From positions 806,001-870,000 of the forward strand of contig NC_021184.1 of the NCBI RefSeq assembly GCF_000233715.2: 64,000 nt of DNA, given 5' to 3'. The translations under genes and the position numbers were made by a program. Under the pieces are notes generated by a model. It was not told the origin of the DNA. It worked only from the letters and a program-made list of their open reading frames with translations, and made no database searches. The stretch is from Desulfoscipio gibsoniae DSM 7213. Lineage in GTDB: Bacteria; Bacillota; Desulfotomaculia; Desulfotomaculales; Desulfallaceae. Below are positions 1 through 7,541 of the stretch, in pieces. How positions within the stretch are numbered: the first letter of the stretch is position 1; the number at the start of each line of letters is the position of its first letter.

Positions 1-51
1 CTATACCCAGTTGACTTGTTGACTGTAATAAGCAGCAAGGGAAGCACGGGG

Positions 52-80
52 CGGTTCTCGCGGGGGAAGCAAGAGAACCG
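52..80. other. Inverted repeat near the window start
   Basis: Arms CGGTTCTC (52-59) and GAGAACCG (73-80) form an 8-bp stem around a purine-rich loop. The following bases are pyrimidine-rich but not a clean T-run, so it may be a weak terminator of a gene ending before the window or an mRNA hairpin. Confidence 0.35.
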
Positions 81-115
81 TACCCTTTGCTTTCCCAAGC
101 AGGTAACTTAAATAA

Positions 116-150
116 ATACGGGCGAACCATGTGGTTCGCCCGTATATTAT
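116..150. terminator. Bidirectional-looking intrinsic terminator
   Basis: A perfect 14-bp stem (116-129 with 132-145) has a two-base loop and AT-rich flanks on both sides. It lies just past the stop of the minus-strand gene ending at 164 and would also end transcription arriving from the left on the plus strand. Confidence 0.7.
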
Positions 151-163
151 AATTTTACTTAAT

Positions 164-385
164 TTAAACAATCTTTTTCTTTAGCTTAGGGTGCATCAAT
201 ACTTTTTCGGAAGCGTAATTTTCGCAAGGTATAGTGAAATTAGGTACCAAGCTCTCTACACCGTGGTTGTAAAGCTCCATTTCCATAGCGCGAGCAGTCT
301 TTATCATAGCGAGGACGTTGAAACATTCTATTCCATTTTTGTAGTGACAATTTTCGCAAGGAGCATTAATAATTCGTCTTGACAT
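164..385 (-). CDS. Small cysteine-rich protein of unknown function
   Basis: A basic protein of about 73 residues whose N-terminal half holds the pattern CENCHYKNGIEC (C-x2-C-x8-C), with one further Cys in FTIPCEN. This spacing suggests a small metal-binding or zinc-ribbon-like fold. No family is recognised. Three in-frame starts compete (GTG at 394, ATG at 391, ATG at 385). The ribosome binding site AAGAAGG at 401-395 is best spaced, at nine bases, for the ATG at 385, so that start is used. The gene stands alone, divergent from the DUF3842 gene across a 490-bp gap, and ends just before a strong stem-loop. That it is expressed is inferred from the ribosome binding site and terminator. Confidence 0.6.
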   Translation of the reverse strand: MSRRIINAPCENCHYKNGIECFNVLAMIKTARAMEMELYNHGVESLVPNFTIPCENYASEKVLMHPKLKKKIV

Positions 386-705
386 GAGCATCACCTTCTT
401 TTGACCATCAAATTTTGTCTGAGTAAATTATACTAGTGATGTTGTTTGTCTACAAGTTTTTTGTATACAAAATACAGATGTTTATATTTTTTGAATGTAT
501 TTTATATTCATCTTATATGCATTTTTTCATCGAAATAGTTAATATGACAGGGGATTGAGGACGGTCCGGTTTTGGCCGGTAGTAAACTGCCCAGCAGGTG
601 ATGGTGGCCAGACAGTACCAAGAATTAATGTCTAAGTCTTTTAAAAATTGTTTTACTTTTAACTAATAATGTGGTATTTTAATATAGATTAAATACTTGA
701 ATAAT

Positions 706-760
706 AACCATGGAGGTTATGCATCACAGGAAGTGAAGGCATTATCACATGGTTTTTTAT
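706..760 (+). promoter_or_regulatory. Leader hairpin family, copy 1 (upstream of the DUF3842 gene)
   Basis: Arm AACCATG (706-712) pairs with CATGGTT (748-754), and the T-run begins inside the 3' arm. The 5' arm continues as GAGGTT, matching the conserved GAAGGTT of the other copies with one change. It sits 120 bases before the DUF3842 start. The sequence looks like an intrinsic terminator with an unusually conserved 5' side, hence a candidate attenuator. The ligand or partner is unknown. Confidence 0.55.
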
Positions 761-878
761 TTTTTTGGCGGTTGTTTGGCGGTTATTAAGTCCCTATCAA
801 CTTAGCAGCGGTGAAATAAACAATCTTAGTACAATTTCTTAGTATGAACTCGATGTAATTTAACGTGAGGTATGTAAA

Positions 879-1313
879 ATGCTTAAAAATAAATTGTTTC
901 GCATTGCTGTTATTGATGGCCAGGGGGGCGGTATTGGATCGCAAATAGTGGAAAAATTGGCTATGGCGCTGCCCGCCGGCAAGGTAGAGATTATCGCTCT
1001 GGGTACCAATGCCCTTGCGGCAAGCCGCATGCTCAAAGGCGGAGCCAACGAAGCGGCCAGCGGCGAGAACGCTATTGTTTTCAACGCGCCGCGAGTTGAT
1101 TTGTTTGCCGGTACAGTGGGCATGATTATGCCCTTCGGTTTTGGCGGGGAAATGACCACAGCTGCTGCTGAAGCAGTGGCCCTGTCTCCGGCCCCCAAAT
1201 ATGTTTTACATTTGAACCGGACCGGGGTGGAGCTGGTAGGCAGCATAAATGAGCCTCTTCCGCATCTGGTGGATATGCTGGTGCAAAAAGTGCGCGAGTA
1301 TTTGGAGCTGTAA
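879..1313 (+). CDS. DUF3842 family protein
   Basis: 144 residues. The N-terminus reads IAVIDGQGGGIGSQIVEKL, a glycine-rich turn after a first beta strand, as in nucleotide-binding Rossmann-like folds and characteristic of the DUF3842 family found in anaerobic Firmicutes. The length is typical for the family. No enzymatic activity is established for it, so none is assigned. The start ATG at 879 is preceded by GTGAGGT at suitable spacing. The gene is monocistronic between two copies of the leader hairpin described here (one upstream, one downstream before the HPP gene). If that hairpin is a regulatory RNA, DUF3842 belongs to the same regulon as the ABC transporter and CooC-like genes at 40-54 kb; this link is inference. 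Confidence 0.8.
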   Translation: MLKNKLFRIAVIDGQGGGIGSQIVEKLAMALPAGKVEIIALGTNALAASRMLKGGANEAASGENAIVFNAPRVDLFAGTVGMIMPFGFGGEMTTAAAEAVALSPAPKYVLHLNRTGVELVGSINEPLPHLVDMLVQKVREYLEL

Positions 1314-1394
1314 TCATTTAGATGCTGTAATTAAGCAAGCTGGAAGATGAATAATATATACGATAAAAATGCCGCACTTGAAACAGTTGAAGAT

Positions 1395-1601
1395 GCCATG
1401 AAGGTATTGTATCTGCGAAAAGCAGATGAGCGCTTTCATGGCTTTTAATTTTTGGCAAAGGCTTTACCTTGGCAGGAGCCTTTGACCTCCTTAACATATT
1501 TCCACCGCTGGATTTGACGTGCGCCATCGGTGGAAGACACTCCTTTCGATGGGTGAATGGGGACGGCCAATCTGAGCTATCCCATTCACCTTTCTTTTTT
1601 T
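1395..1601 (+). ncRNA. Candidate structured leader RNA A (hairpin copy 2 plus terminator)
   Basis: Three modules in series. First is the family hairpin, GCCATGAA (1395-1402) with TTTCATGGC (1434-1442) and an inner stem ATCTGC/GCAGAT. Second is a linker AAAGGCTTTACCTTGGCA, closed by AGCCTTT and followed by GACCTC, then a stem TTCCACCG (1499-1506)/CGGTGGAA. Third is an intrinsic terminator, GGTGAATGGG (1552-1561)/CCCATTCACC (1581-1590), and a long T-run. The same order, with matching conserved blocks, recurs at 40423-40625. It ends 160 bases before the HPP-family gene. The two-copy conservation plus terminator suggests a riboswitch or protein-binding attenuator; no known class was recognised. 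Confidence 0.55.
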
Positions 1602-1761
1602 ATATGTATTTCTTGCTTTCCTGCATGTTACCAGGCGACAGGCCATTGCAGTGTGATACTTATCACAGCGGTTTTGTGCGGTGTATGACAGCAATTGCTG
1701 CCATATTTAGTTATGATCAGCTTAATAAGGCTTCTCTCGCCTGTATAGGCGGGAGTTCCCA

Positions 1762-2373
1762 ATGCTGGTTGTAATAGATTTATTTTCGGGGGTGATAAGG
1801 TTTATGCGGGATATCGTTAAGCAGGATGGCCGGGTAGCTCAGTCTGATGTTGAAGGAAAACTTTTTACTTATCTGTGTAAAATGAAAGGCGGCAAGTGTG
1901 CAAGCTTGCCTAAAATGTCCTTGTCCGGTTTGTTGTGTACTGCGCTGGGCAGTTTTGTGGGGATAGGGTTAGTGGCTGCATTATCGGATATTTACAAATT
2001 ATCGCTTCTGCTGCCTTCTTTTGGGGCCTCAGCCGTACTATTATACGCTGCCTGCCACGTGCCTATGGCCCAGCCCAGAAATGTCATCGGCGGTCATCTA
2101 ATATCGGCATTTATGGGCGTGCTGGTCTATCAAATGTTTGGCGATGCCTGGTGGACCATTGCTCTGGGGGTGACGTTGGCCATTATGGCCATGACGGTAA
2201 CATATACACTGCACCCGCCCGGAGGAGCTACCGCTTTCCTGGCTGTCTATACCGGGCAGGATTTTGGATTTATTATGTCCCCCGTTGGGGTTGGCGCCCT
2301 TTGTTTAATATGCATTGCCTTGCTGGTGAATAACTTGTCCGGTGAGCGAAAATACCCGGATTATTGGTACTAA
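1762..2373 (+). CDS. HPP family integral membrane protein
   Basis: 203 residues with about five hydrophobic segments after a soluble N-terminal stretch. The signature TLHPPGGATAF in the C-terminal third carries the His-Pro-Pro triad that names the HPP family. KMKGGKCASLP before the first membrane segment also fits the family. Some HPP members have been linked to nitrite transport; the substrate here cannot be read from the sequence. ATG at 1762 has GGGAG six bases upstream; a second in-frame ATG at 1804 follows GGGGGTGATAAGG, so the start is uncertain by 14 codons. It lies downstream of the structured leader RNA A and its terminator, which implies premature-termination control of this single gene. 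Confidence 0.8.
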   Translation: MLVVIDLFSGVIRFMRDIVKQDGRVAQSDVEGKLFTYLCKMKGGKCASLPKMSLSGLLCTALGSFVGIGLVAALSDIYKLSLLLPSFGASAVLLYAACHVPMAQPRNVIGGHLISAFMGVLVYQMFGDAWWTIALGVTLAIMAMTVTYTLHPPGGATAFLAVYTGQDFGFIMSPVGVGALCLICIALLVNNLSGERKYPDYWY

Positions 2374-2489
2374 TAAAACATAACATATTAATAACCAGGT
2401 TGTACTACATACCTTACTGGATGATGTTACAAAATGGTCCTGCAGGGATCCTACTGGTTGGAAATTTAATATAAAGGGGTGTTAATGTT

Positions 2490-2807
2490 ATGGAAATAAT
2501 TAAAATGGGCGAGCTGCCTACTTTTAAAAACCCGAAGGGTATAACCGTGAGAAAACTTTTGGATATGGATGGTCTGGTGTTAATGAATTTGCTTTTTAAA
2601 CCGGGTGAAATGTTGGAAATGCATACCACTCCCCAAAATGTAGTCTTTTATGTGGTAAACGGTGAGGGAACGGTTATGATTGGAGATGAAGAATCCCGGG
2701 TAAAAAAAGATGAGCTTGTTTATAGCCCTAAAGGAATCCCGCATGGACTAAAAGCTGCCGAAGACCAAGAATTTCACGTATTGGTGTGGAAACTGCCCAC
2801 TGCATAA
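2490..2807 (+). CDS. Small cupin-domain protein
   Basis: 105 residues, one cupin_2 beta barrel. Cupin motif 1 is represented by PGEMLEMHTTPQNVVFYVVNGEG; its metal-ligand pattern is incomplete, with one His plus Gln rather than HxH. Motif 2 is YSPKGIPHGLKA, with the conserved His. Such stand-alone cupins bind metals or small ligands; a specific function cannot be assigned. ATG at 2490 follows AAAGGGGTG. It is a separate transcription unit, ending in a clear terminator at 2838. Confidence 0.8.
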   Translation: MEIIKMGELPTFKNPKGITVRKLLDMDGLVLMNLLFKPGEMLEMHTTPQNVVFYVVNGEGTVMIGDEESRVKKDELVYSPKGIPHGLKAAEDQEFHVLVWKLPTA

Positions 2808-2837
2808 AGCTTGCCAACCGCAGTACCTCAGAATAGC

Positions 2838-2874
2838 CGCGCTAATCTGGTAACCAGATTGCGCGGTTTTCCTT
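2838..2874 (+). terminator. Intrinsic terminator after the cupin gene
   Basis: Stem 2838-2851 with 2855-2867: CCGCGC and AATCTGG pair with CCAGATT and GCGCGG around one mismatch, three-base loop, followed by TTTTCCTT. Confidence 0.8.
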
Positions 2875-2894
2875 GCTTAGCAGACAGAGGGGGC

Positions 2895-2923
2895 GACAGG
2901 GGGACGTTTCATTTGTCTTATTT
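2895..2923 (+). repeat. Dispersed repeat, copy 1
   Basis: A 28-bp segment beginning GACAGGGGGACGTTTC and ending TTGTCTTATT matches 54422-54449 at 25 of 28 positions. Its ends GACA and TGTC are complementary, as in the termini of small REP- or MITE-like elements. The surrounding 2875-3070 stretch holds no gene. Confidence 0.5.
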
Positions 2924-3077
2924 CGATATGCTAATCACTCGAACTGTCTAATTGTTGATAGGCGACTTGCATGCCACTGGATTCGTTATCTTTGACTGCA
3001 GCTCTCGCACGGTCTGTTCCCCTTGGGGTAGTTTTGGGAACCGTAAAGGCCAGGCCCAAAACTGCTAAAGAAAGTAA

Positions 3078-3503
3078 TTAAGAAAATTTTTTAAAGATAT
3101 TCATAAACTCGTTTAACGATTCCTTGATGTCCCTGCCTTCTCCCAGGTCGTTTTTGATATGGTCGGCCAGGTGGCAACCCAGCATGGTAATGCCCACCCG
3201 GTTGACGGCGGCTTTGATGGCGGCCAGTTGAATGACGATATCGCCGCAGCTGCGGTAGTCCTGTACCATCTTCTGCACGCCCCGTACCTGTCCTTCGATT
3301 TTTTTCAGCCTGCTGAGTACTTCCTTTATGGTGGCTGGGTCTCTTTCTAATACCATGCTATGGTCAGTTTCAGCCGGCCAAGTTCCATTGGCAGCCGTTT
3401 CCCCGTCATAACCCCCCTGGTTAAGCTGTTCCTGCTCACTTTGGTTATTGTGATACTGGTCTATGCCGGTTCTTTTATGTGCATAGTTCTGTTTTTCTTT
3501 CAT
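3078..3503 (-). CDS. CsoR/RcnR/CstR-family (DUF156) transcriptional repressor
   Basis: 141 residues. The C-terminal 90 carry the all-helical DUF156 fold: RLKKIEGQVRGVQKMVQ, then YRSCGDIVIQLAAIKAAVNRVG, then LGCHLADHI. The conserved first-site Cys is present (RSC). The second-helix site reads G-C-H-L-A-D-H, where copper CsoR proteins usually have x-x-H-x-x-x-C, so the ligand set is shifted and copper is not assured. Persulfide-sensing CstR-like or other-metal sensing is possible. An N-terminal extension of about 49 residues, rich in Gln, Asn and His, is unusual; an internal Met before VLERDP could start the core alone. ATG at 3503 has GGAGAGGT in front. It is divergent from the TusA-Hdr cluster, and CsoR-like operators lie between, so it probably represses that cluster (inference). 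Confidence 0.8.
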   Translation of the reverse strand: MKEKQNYAHKRTGIDQYHNNQSEQEQLNQGGYDGETAANGTWPAETDHSMVLERDPATIKEVLSRLKKIEGQVRGVQKMVQDYRSCGDIVIQLAAIKAAVNRVGITMLGCHLADHIKNDLGEGRDIKESLNEFMNIFKKFS

Positions 3504-3648
3504 GTCTACCTCTCCGTTAATCAGAGTATTAAAGTAAATTGTTTCTATCGCTACAGCAATTTAATGGTTAGCGAAGCAAAATAAATAACATTACGCTGTA
3601 GCGCTATGATTGTGTGATGAGTACCTAAAGACCTCCTGCGCTTATTTT

Positions 3649-3682
3649 AAATACATACCCTTACCCCGCAGGGTATGTATTT
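3649..3682. promoter_or_regulatory. CsoR-type operator candidate 1
   Basis: A perfect inverted repeat: AAATACATACCC (3649-3660) and GGGTATGTATTT (3671-3682), separated by a C-rich ten-base centre. The ATACCC/GGGTAT core matches the operators known for CsoR-like repressors. It lies upstream of the minus-strand CsoR-type gene, so autoregulation is likely. Confidence 0.6.
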
Positions 3683-3781
3683 ATATTATATCCAATATTT
3701 TAACTCTGTTCAATGCTAAGACTGATTAATTCGTATAATATTGGTCTTGACGGATACTCAAATATGTAGTAGTTTAATAAT

Positions 3782-3802
3782 ATACCCATGGGGGTAGGGG
3801 TA
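3782..3802. promoter_or_regulatory. CsoR-type operator candidate 2
   Basis: ATACCCATGGGGGTAGGGGT closely resembles the Bacillus copZA CsoR site (ATACCC-TACGGGGGTAT pattern, from memory). It is closer to the TusA gene, consistent with control of the plus-strand sulfur/Hdr cluster. A short run of three TATAGT hexamers follows at about 3892-3912. Confidence 0.55.
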
Positions 3803-3998
3803 CACATAAGTCGGAGCAAGCCGAATTCCAGCAGGGGCACAGCCCGGTAATTACAGCCCGGACAAAGCTACAGTTATAATGCCACCAATGTTTATAGTTA
3901 TAGTTATAGTTGTAGCATGAGTAGCTTCGATTTGATACCCTGGTACAGTATCTGATCTTCCAGAATTTAACGATAATTAATTAAGGAGGCAATGCCCG

Positions 3999-4253
3999 AT
4001 GACACCTGAAGAACTGAAAAACATGCAATCCGACAAGGTGGTGGATGCTAGAGGAACTTCCTGTCCCGGACCGATTCTGGCGGCTAAAAAGTCCATTGTG
4101 GAAGTGCAAGTGGGCCAGGTTATGGAAGTACTGGCCTCGGACGCTGGAACCAAGAAAGACCTGCCGGCCTGGTGCAAAAAAACAGGGCATGAATTCCTCG
4201 GCATGTGCGAAGACGCCGGCGATATTAAACTATTTATCAAAAGGACGAAATAA
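3999..4253 (+). CDS. tusA: TusA/SirA-like sulfur carrier protein
   Basis: 84 residues, the usual TusA size. VVDARGTSCPGPILAAKK holds the CPxP active site (C-P-G-P), whose Cys carries persulfide sulfur in TusA proteins. Two more Cys occur in the second half (AWCKKTG, GMCEDA), which is not general in TusA. A strong AAGGAGG precedes ATG 3999. It is the first gene of the cluster that continues with the MvhD-like, HdrA, HdrC, HdrB and DsrE-like genes. TusA-DsrE-Hdr associations are known from sulfur-oxidising and sulfate-reducing organisms, where they move sulfane sulfur to or from redox enzymes; that role here is inference. Confidence 0.85.
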   Translation: MTPEELKNMQSDKVVDARGTSCPGPILAAKKSIVEVQVGQVMEVLASDAGTKKDLPAWCKKTGHEFLGMCEDAGDIKLFIKRTK

Positions 4254-4255
4254 AT

Positions 4256-4699
4256 ATGGCCGGGACAACCAAAGAAGGCAAGGATTTTGCACCAAAAATC
4301 CTTGCCTTTTCCACAAACAATATCTCCGACCCGGGGATTGACCTGGCGGGTAGCTCCCATATGCACTATCCCCCCGGCGTAATGGTGGTTAGCATGCCCT
4401 GCACCAGCGGAATTAAGCCCGGTTGGATTTTGCACGCGGTGGAAAAAGGTTTTGACGGTATTTTCATTGCCGCCGACGGTGAAGAATGCGCCTACCTGCC
4501 GGACTGCTCGGAAAGGGCTTCGAGTATTGTCAAGAATGCCCAGGAGTTACTCAAAAAAAGCGGTTATGAACCCGAGCGGATCAAAATGTCGGCTATTTGT
4601 TCAGTATGCGCTGAGCCGTTTACCAATCAAATTAAAACATTTTATCAGACTATTCAAAAACTAGGACCAGCCAGGAAGGGATCAAACTATGAACTATGA
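4256..4699 (+). CDS. MvhD/FlpD-like hydrogenase iron-sulfur subunit
   Basis: 147 residues. MPCTSGIKPGWILHAVEKG then FDGIFIAADGEECAYLPDC, and GYEPERIKMSAICSVCAEP, follow the MvhD (delta subunit) pattern, with paired Cys for an iron-sulfur centre. MvhD/FlpD proteins pass electrons between an electron donor and HdrA. The start ATG 4256 lies two bases after the TusA stop, so the two are probably translationally coupled. Its C-terminus overlaps the next gene by 11 bases. It probably links an NAD(P)H- or hydrogen-side donor to the HdrA proteins encoded next to it. Confidence 0.8.
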   Translation: MAGTTKEGKDFAPKILAFSTNNISDPGIDLAGSSHMHYPPGVMVVSMPCTSGIKPGWILHAVEKGFDGIFIAADGEECAYLPDCSERASSIVKNAQELLKKSGYEPERIKMSAICSVCAEPFTNQIKTFYQTIQKLGPARKGSNYEL

Positions 4700-7541
4700 T
4701 ATTGTCGTTATCGGCAGTGGCATCGGGGGCATGGAATCGGCCCTGAAGCTGGGCGACATGGGTTATAAGGTGCTGGTGGTGGAAAAGGAACCCAGTGTGG
4801 GCGGTAAAATGATTCTGCTCAGTAAGGTGTTCCCCACGTTGGACTGCGCCAGCTGTATTTCTACCCCCAAAATGGCGGCCACCACGCATCATCCAAATAT
4901 TGACGTATTGGTATATTCGGAAGTCGAACGAATAAAGCGGGATAAGGAGGGCACGTTCAGGGTGCAGGTGCGCCGGAAGCCTACCTTTGTGAACCAGACT
5001 CTGTGCACGGGCTGCCGCCAGTGTGAAATGAACTGCAACGTAGCGGTGCCTGACCAGTACAACTTTGACATGGTGGCCCGGCGGGCGGCTTATATCGCTT
5101 TCCCCCAGGCCGTGCCCAAAAAGGCGGTTATTGAGCGGGCGGGCAGCTCACCGTGTTCGTATACTTGTCCGGCGGGTATCAAGGCTCACGGTTATGTGGC
5201 CCTGACCCGGGGCGGCAAGTATCAAGAGGCTTTTGAGCTGATTCTGGAAACAACTCCGGTGGTTGGCAGCCTGGGCCGGGCGTGCTACGCGCCCTGCGAA
5301 GCGCAGTGCACCCGGAGCGACATCGAGGGCTCGCTGCCCATCAGAAAGATTAAGCGTTTTATAGCGGATACTTATTATAAAGAACATCCCGTTAGCCAGG
5401 GGCATCTTAGCCAGGAGCAATCTGGTGTCCAGCCTGGCTCTGCCCCGGAATATAACGGCAAAAAAGTAGCCATTGTGGGCTCCGGCCCTGCGGGCCTTAC
5501 CGCGGCGCTGCACCTGGCCCGGCGGGGTTATCAGGTTAAGATACTGGAAGCGGCGTCCCGGCCGGGGGGCATGCTGCGGTTGGCAATACCGGCTTACCGG
5601 CTGCCCAAGGATGTAGTGGACCGGGATATTCAAAACGTTACCGCCCTGGGGGTGGAGATTGAAACCGGGGTTAAGGTGCAAAACCTTGATGACTTAAAAA
5701 AACAAGGCTTTGATGCCATATTTATGGCCACCGGTACTCCGGGCTCCAGAAGGCTCCAGCTGGAAGGAGAGGATTTGCCCGGCGTGGTGGCTGCGCTGGA
5801 TTTCCTTAGGGAGGTGAACCTGAGCGAAGTTAATTGGGGCGGAATCAACCTGCGGGAAGCCAATTCGGTTGGAGCCAAGCAGGGTGAAAATAAACCGGGC
5901 CAAGTCAACTTGCGAGAGAATCCGGCCGGTGCTGTATCTCTCCAGGGTAAAACCGTAGTAGTGGTGGGCGGCGGCAATGTAGCCATCGATTCGGCACGGG
6001 TGGCCGTTAGGCTGGGTGCACAAAAGGTGATTGTGCAGTACCGGCGCAGCCGGGCTGAAATGCCCGCCCACGACTGGGAAATTGAAGCTGCCGAAAAGGA
6101 AGGTATCGAGTTTCGGTACCTCAGTGCCCCGCAAAAATTTATCGGCCCCAATGGCTATCTGGCCGAAATTGAGTGCATTCAAATGGAGCTCAGCCAGCCC
6201 GGCGCAGGGGGCCGGAAAAAACCGGTGCCGGTAAAGGGCTCCGAACACCGGCTGCCCGCGGACCTGGTGATTACCGCCGTGGGACTGGTACCGGATACCG
6301 AATGCTGGGCGGATAGCCTGAAATTGCAACCCAACGGCACCATTGCTGTTGATCCGGAAACGCTGCAAACATCAACGCCATATGTATTTGCGGGCGGGGA
6401 TGTGGTGACCGGGCCTTCCATGATTGTGGATGCGGTGGGCCAGGGCAGGCGGGCCGCCTTTTTCATCGATCGTTTTCTAAACGGCCAGGATATGCAGGGG
6501 GTGGATTATGATTACCGTTTGCCTGCTATAGATAAACAGCAAGTGCTTGACCGGCAGCAAAGTTACCGTGTGCTGGCCCCGGTGGCCGGGCGGGAAACGC
6601 AGCCATTGCAGTCCGGGCAGGTCAGTGGCTTTGCCGAGGTTGAACGACCCCTCACCGAAGAAGAAGCCCGCTACAGCGCGGGCCGCTGCCTGGATTGCGG
6701 CGTATGCTCCGAGTGCCACCAGTGTATATCGGTATGCCCGGCAGGGGCTATCGATATGTCCATGAAGGAAGAGCATATTGAGGTGGAAGCGAAATCAGTT
6801 ATCGTGTCCACCGGCTTTAAACTGTTCGATGCCGCTCTCAAACCCCAGTATGGCTACGGGCAGTATAAAAATGTGATCAGCGGCATGCAAATGGACAGAT
6901 TGCTGGCTCCTACCCGGCCATATAACACCGTACTGCGGCCCTATGACGGTAAGGTGCCCGACAACATTGCCTATGTGCTGTGCACCGGCTCCCGGGATTG
7001 CACGGTGGATAACCCGCTGTGCTCCAGGGTGTGCTGCATGTACTCGGTGAAGCAAAACCAGCTGATTATGGGGGCGCTGCCTCTGGCGGATGTGACGGTT
7101 TACTACATCGACGTCCGAGCCTTCAGCAAGGGATACGAGGAATTTTACCAGCAGGCCGGCGCTATGGGAGCCAACTTTGTTAAAGGCCGTGTGGGCCGTA
7201 TTGAGGAAAAGGAAGATGGCAATCTGGTGCTTTTCTATGAAGATATCGACAATGGCGGTCAGCTGCGCCAGGCGGAACACGATTTAGTGGTGCTGTCGGT
7301 GGGATTGCTGCCTAATACCGAGACCTTGCAACTGTTTACCGGGGAGCAGCTTGAGAGCGATGAATTCTTCTATGTTAAAGAGGTTAATGAAGATATCAAT
7401 CCAGGCCAAACCAGTATTCAAGGCGTATTTGTAGCCGGGACCGCGTCCGGCGCCAGGGACATCCCCGATTCCATACTGCATGCCGGCGCGGCGGCGGCCC
7501 AGGCCGCAGCTTACGTGGAAAGGACAAGGATGAGCAAATGA
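4689..7541 (+). CDS. HdrA-like protein with an inserted GltD/NfnB-type flavoprotein module
   Basis: 950 residues, a fusion. Residues 1-150 are HdrA/QmoA-like: IVVIGSGIGGMESALKLG (FAD), CASCISTPKMA, and CTGCRQCEMNC. Residues about 155-225 switch to the GltD N-terminal Fe-S pattern (CSYTCPAGIKAHGYV, CYAPCEAQC). Next come two nucleotide-binding motifs, VAIVGSGPAGLTAALHLA (near 259) and VVVVGGGNVAIDSAR, and the FAD-binding YVFAGGDVVTGPSMIVDA. From about residue 666 HdrA resumes with CLDCGVCSECHQCISVCPAG and a Cys-rich CSRVCCMYS block. A low-complexity linker with repeated VNLRE-like units (residues about 376-415) interrupts the GltD part just before its second Rossmann motif. GltD/NfnB modules use NAD(P)H, so this protein probably couples pyridine nucleotide to Hdr chemistry, plausibly by flavin bifurcation. 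It overlaps both neighbours, indicating one operon. Confidence 0.85.
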   Translation: MNYDIVVIGSGIGGMESALKLGDMGYKVLVVEKEPSVGGKMILLSKVFPTLDCASCISTPKMAATTHHPNIDVLVYSEVERIKRDKEGTFRVQVRRKPTFVNQTLCTGCRQCEMNCNVAVPDQYNFDMVARRAAYIAFPQAVPKKAVIERAGSSPCSYTCPAGIKAHGYVALTRGGKYQEAFELILETTPVVGSLGRACYAPCEAQCTRSDIEGSLPIRKIKRFIADTYYKEHPVSQGHLSQEQSGVQPGSAPEYNGKKVAIVGSGPAGLTAALHLARRGYQVKILEAASRPGGMLRLAIPAYRLPKDVVDRDIQNVTALGVEIETGVKVQNLDDLKKQGFDAIFMATGTPGSRRLQLEGEDLPGVVAALDFLREVNLSEVNWGGINLREANSVGAKQGENKPGQVNLRENPAGAVSLQGKTVVVVGGGNVAIDSARVAVRLGAQKVIVQYRRSRAEMPAHDWEIEAAEKEGIEFRYLSAPQKFIGPNGYLAEIECIQMELSQPGAGGRKKPVPVKGSEHRLPADLVITAVGLVPDTECWADSLKLQPNGTIAVDPETLQTSTPYVFAGGDVVTGPSMIVDAVGQGRRAAFFIDRFLNGQDMQGVDYDYRLPAIDKQQVLDRQQSYRVLAPVAGRETQPLQSGQVSGFAEVERPLTEEEARYSAGRCLDCGVCSECHQCISVCPAGAIDMSMKEEHIEVEAKSVIVSTGFKLFDAALKPQYGYGQYKNVISGMQMDRLLAPTRPYNTVLRPYDGKVPDNIAYVLCTGSRDCTVDNPLCSRVCCMYSVKQNQLIMGALPLADVTVYYIDVRAFSKGYEEFYQQAGAMGANFVKGRVGRIEEKEDGNLVLFYEDIDNGGQLRQAEHDLVVLSVGLLPNTETLQLFTGEQLESDEFFYVKEVNEDINPGQTSIQGVFVAGTASGARDIPDSILHAGAAAAQAAAYVERTRMSK

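Noticed and set aside
1395-1601. Leader RNA considered as a known riboswitch (Moco, NiCo/czcD, TPP, SAM, fluoride)
   Set aside because: None of the core motifs that define those classes could be found in either copy.
3649-3682. Inverted repeat considered as an intrinsic terminator
   Set aside because: It lies in the gap between divergent gene starts, has no T-run suited to either direction, and its ATACCC/GGGTAT halves fit a CsoR-type operator better.
5630-6368. Long antisense frames under the HdrA-GltD gene
   Set aside because: Codon-bias shadows of a GC-rich coding region; they lack starts with binding sites and any motif.
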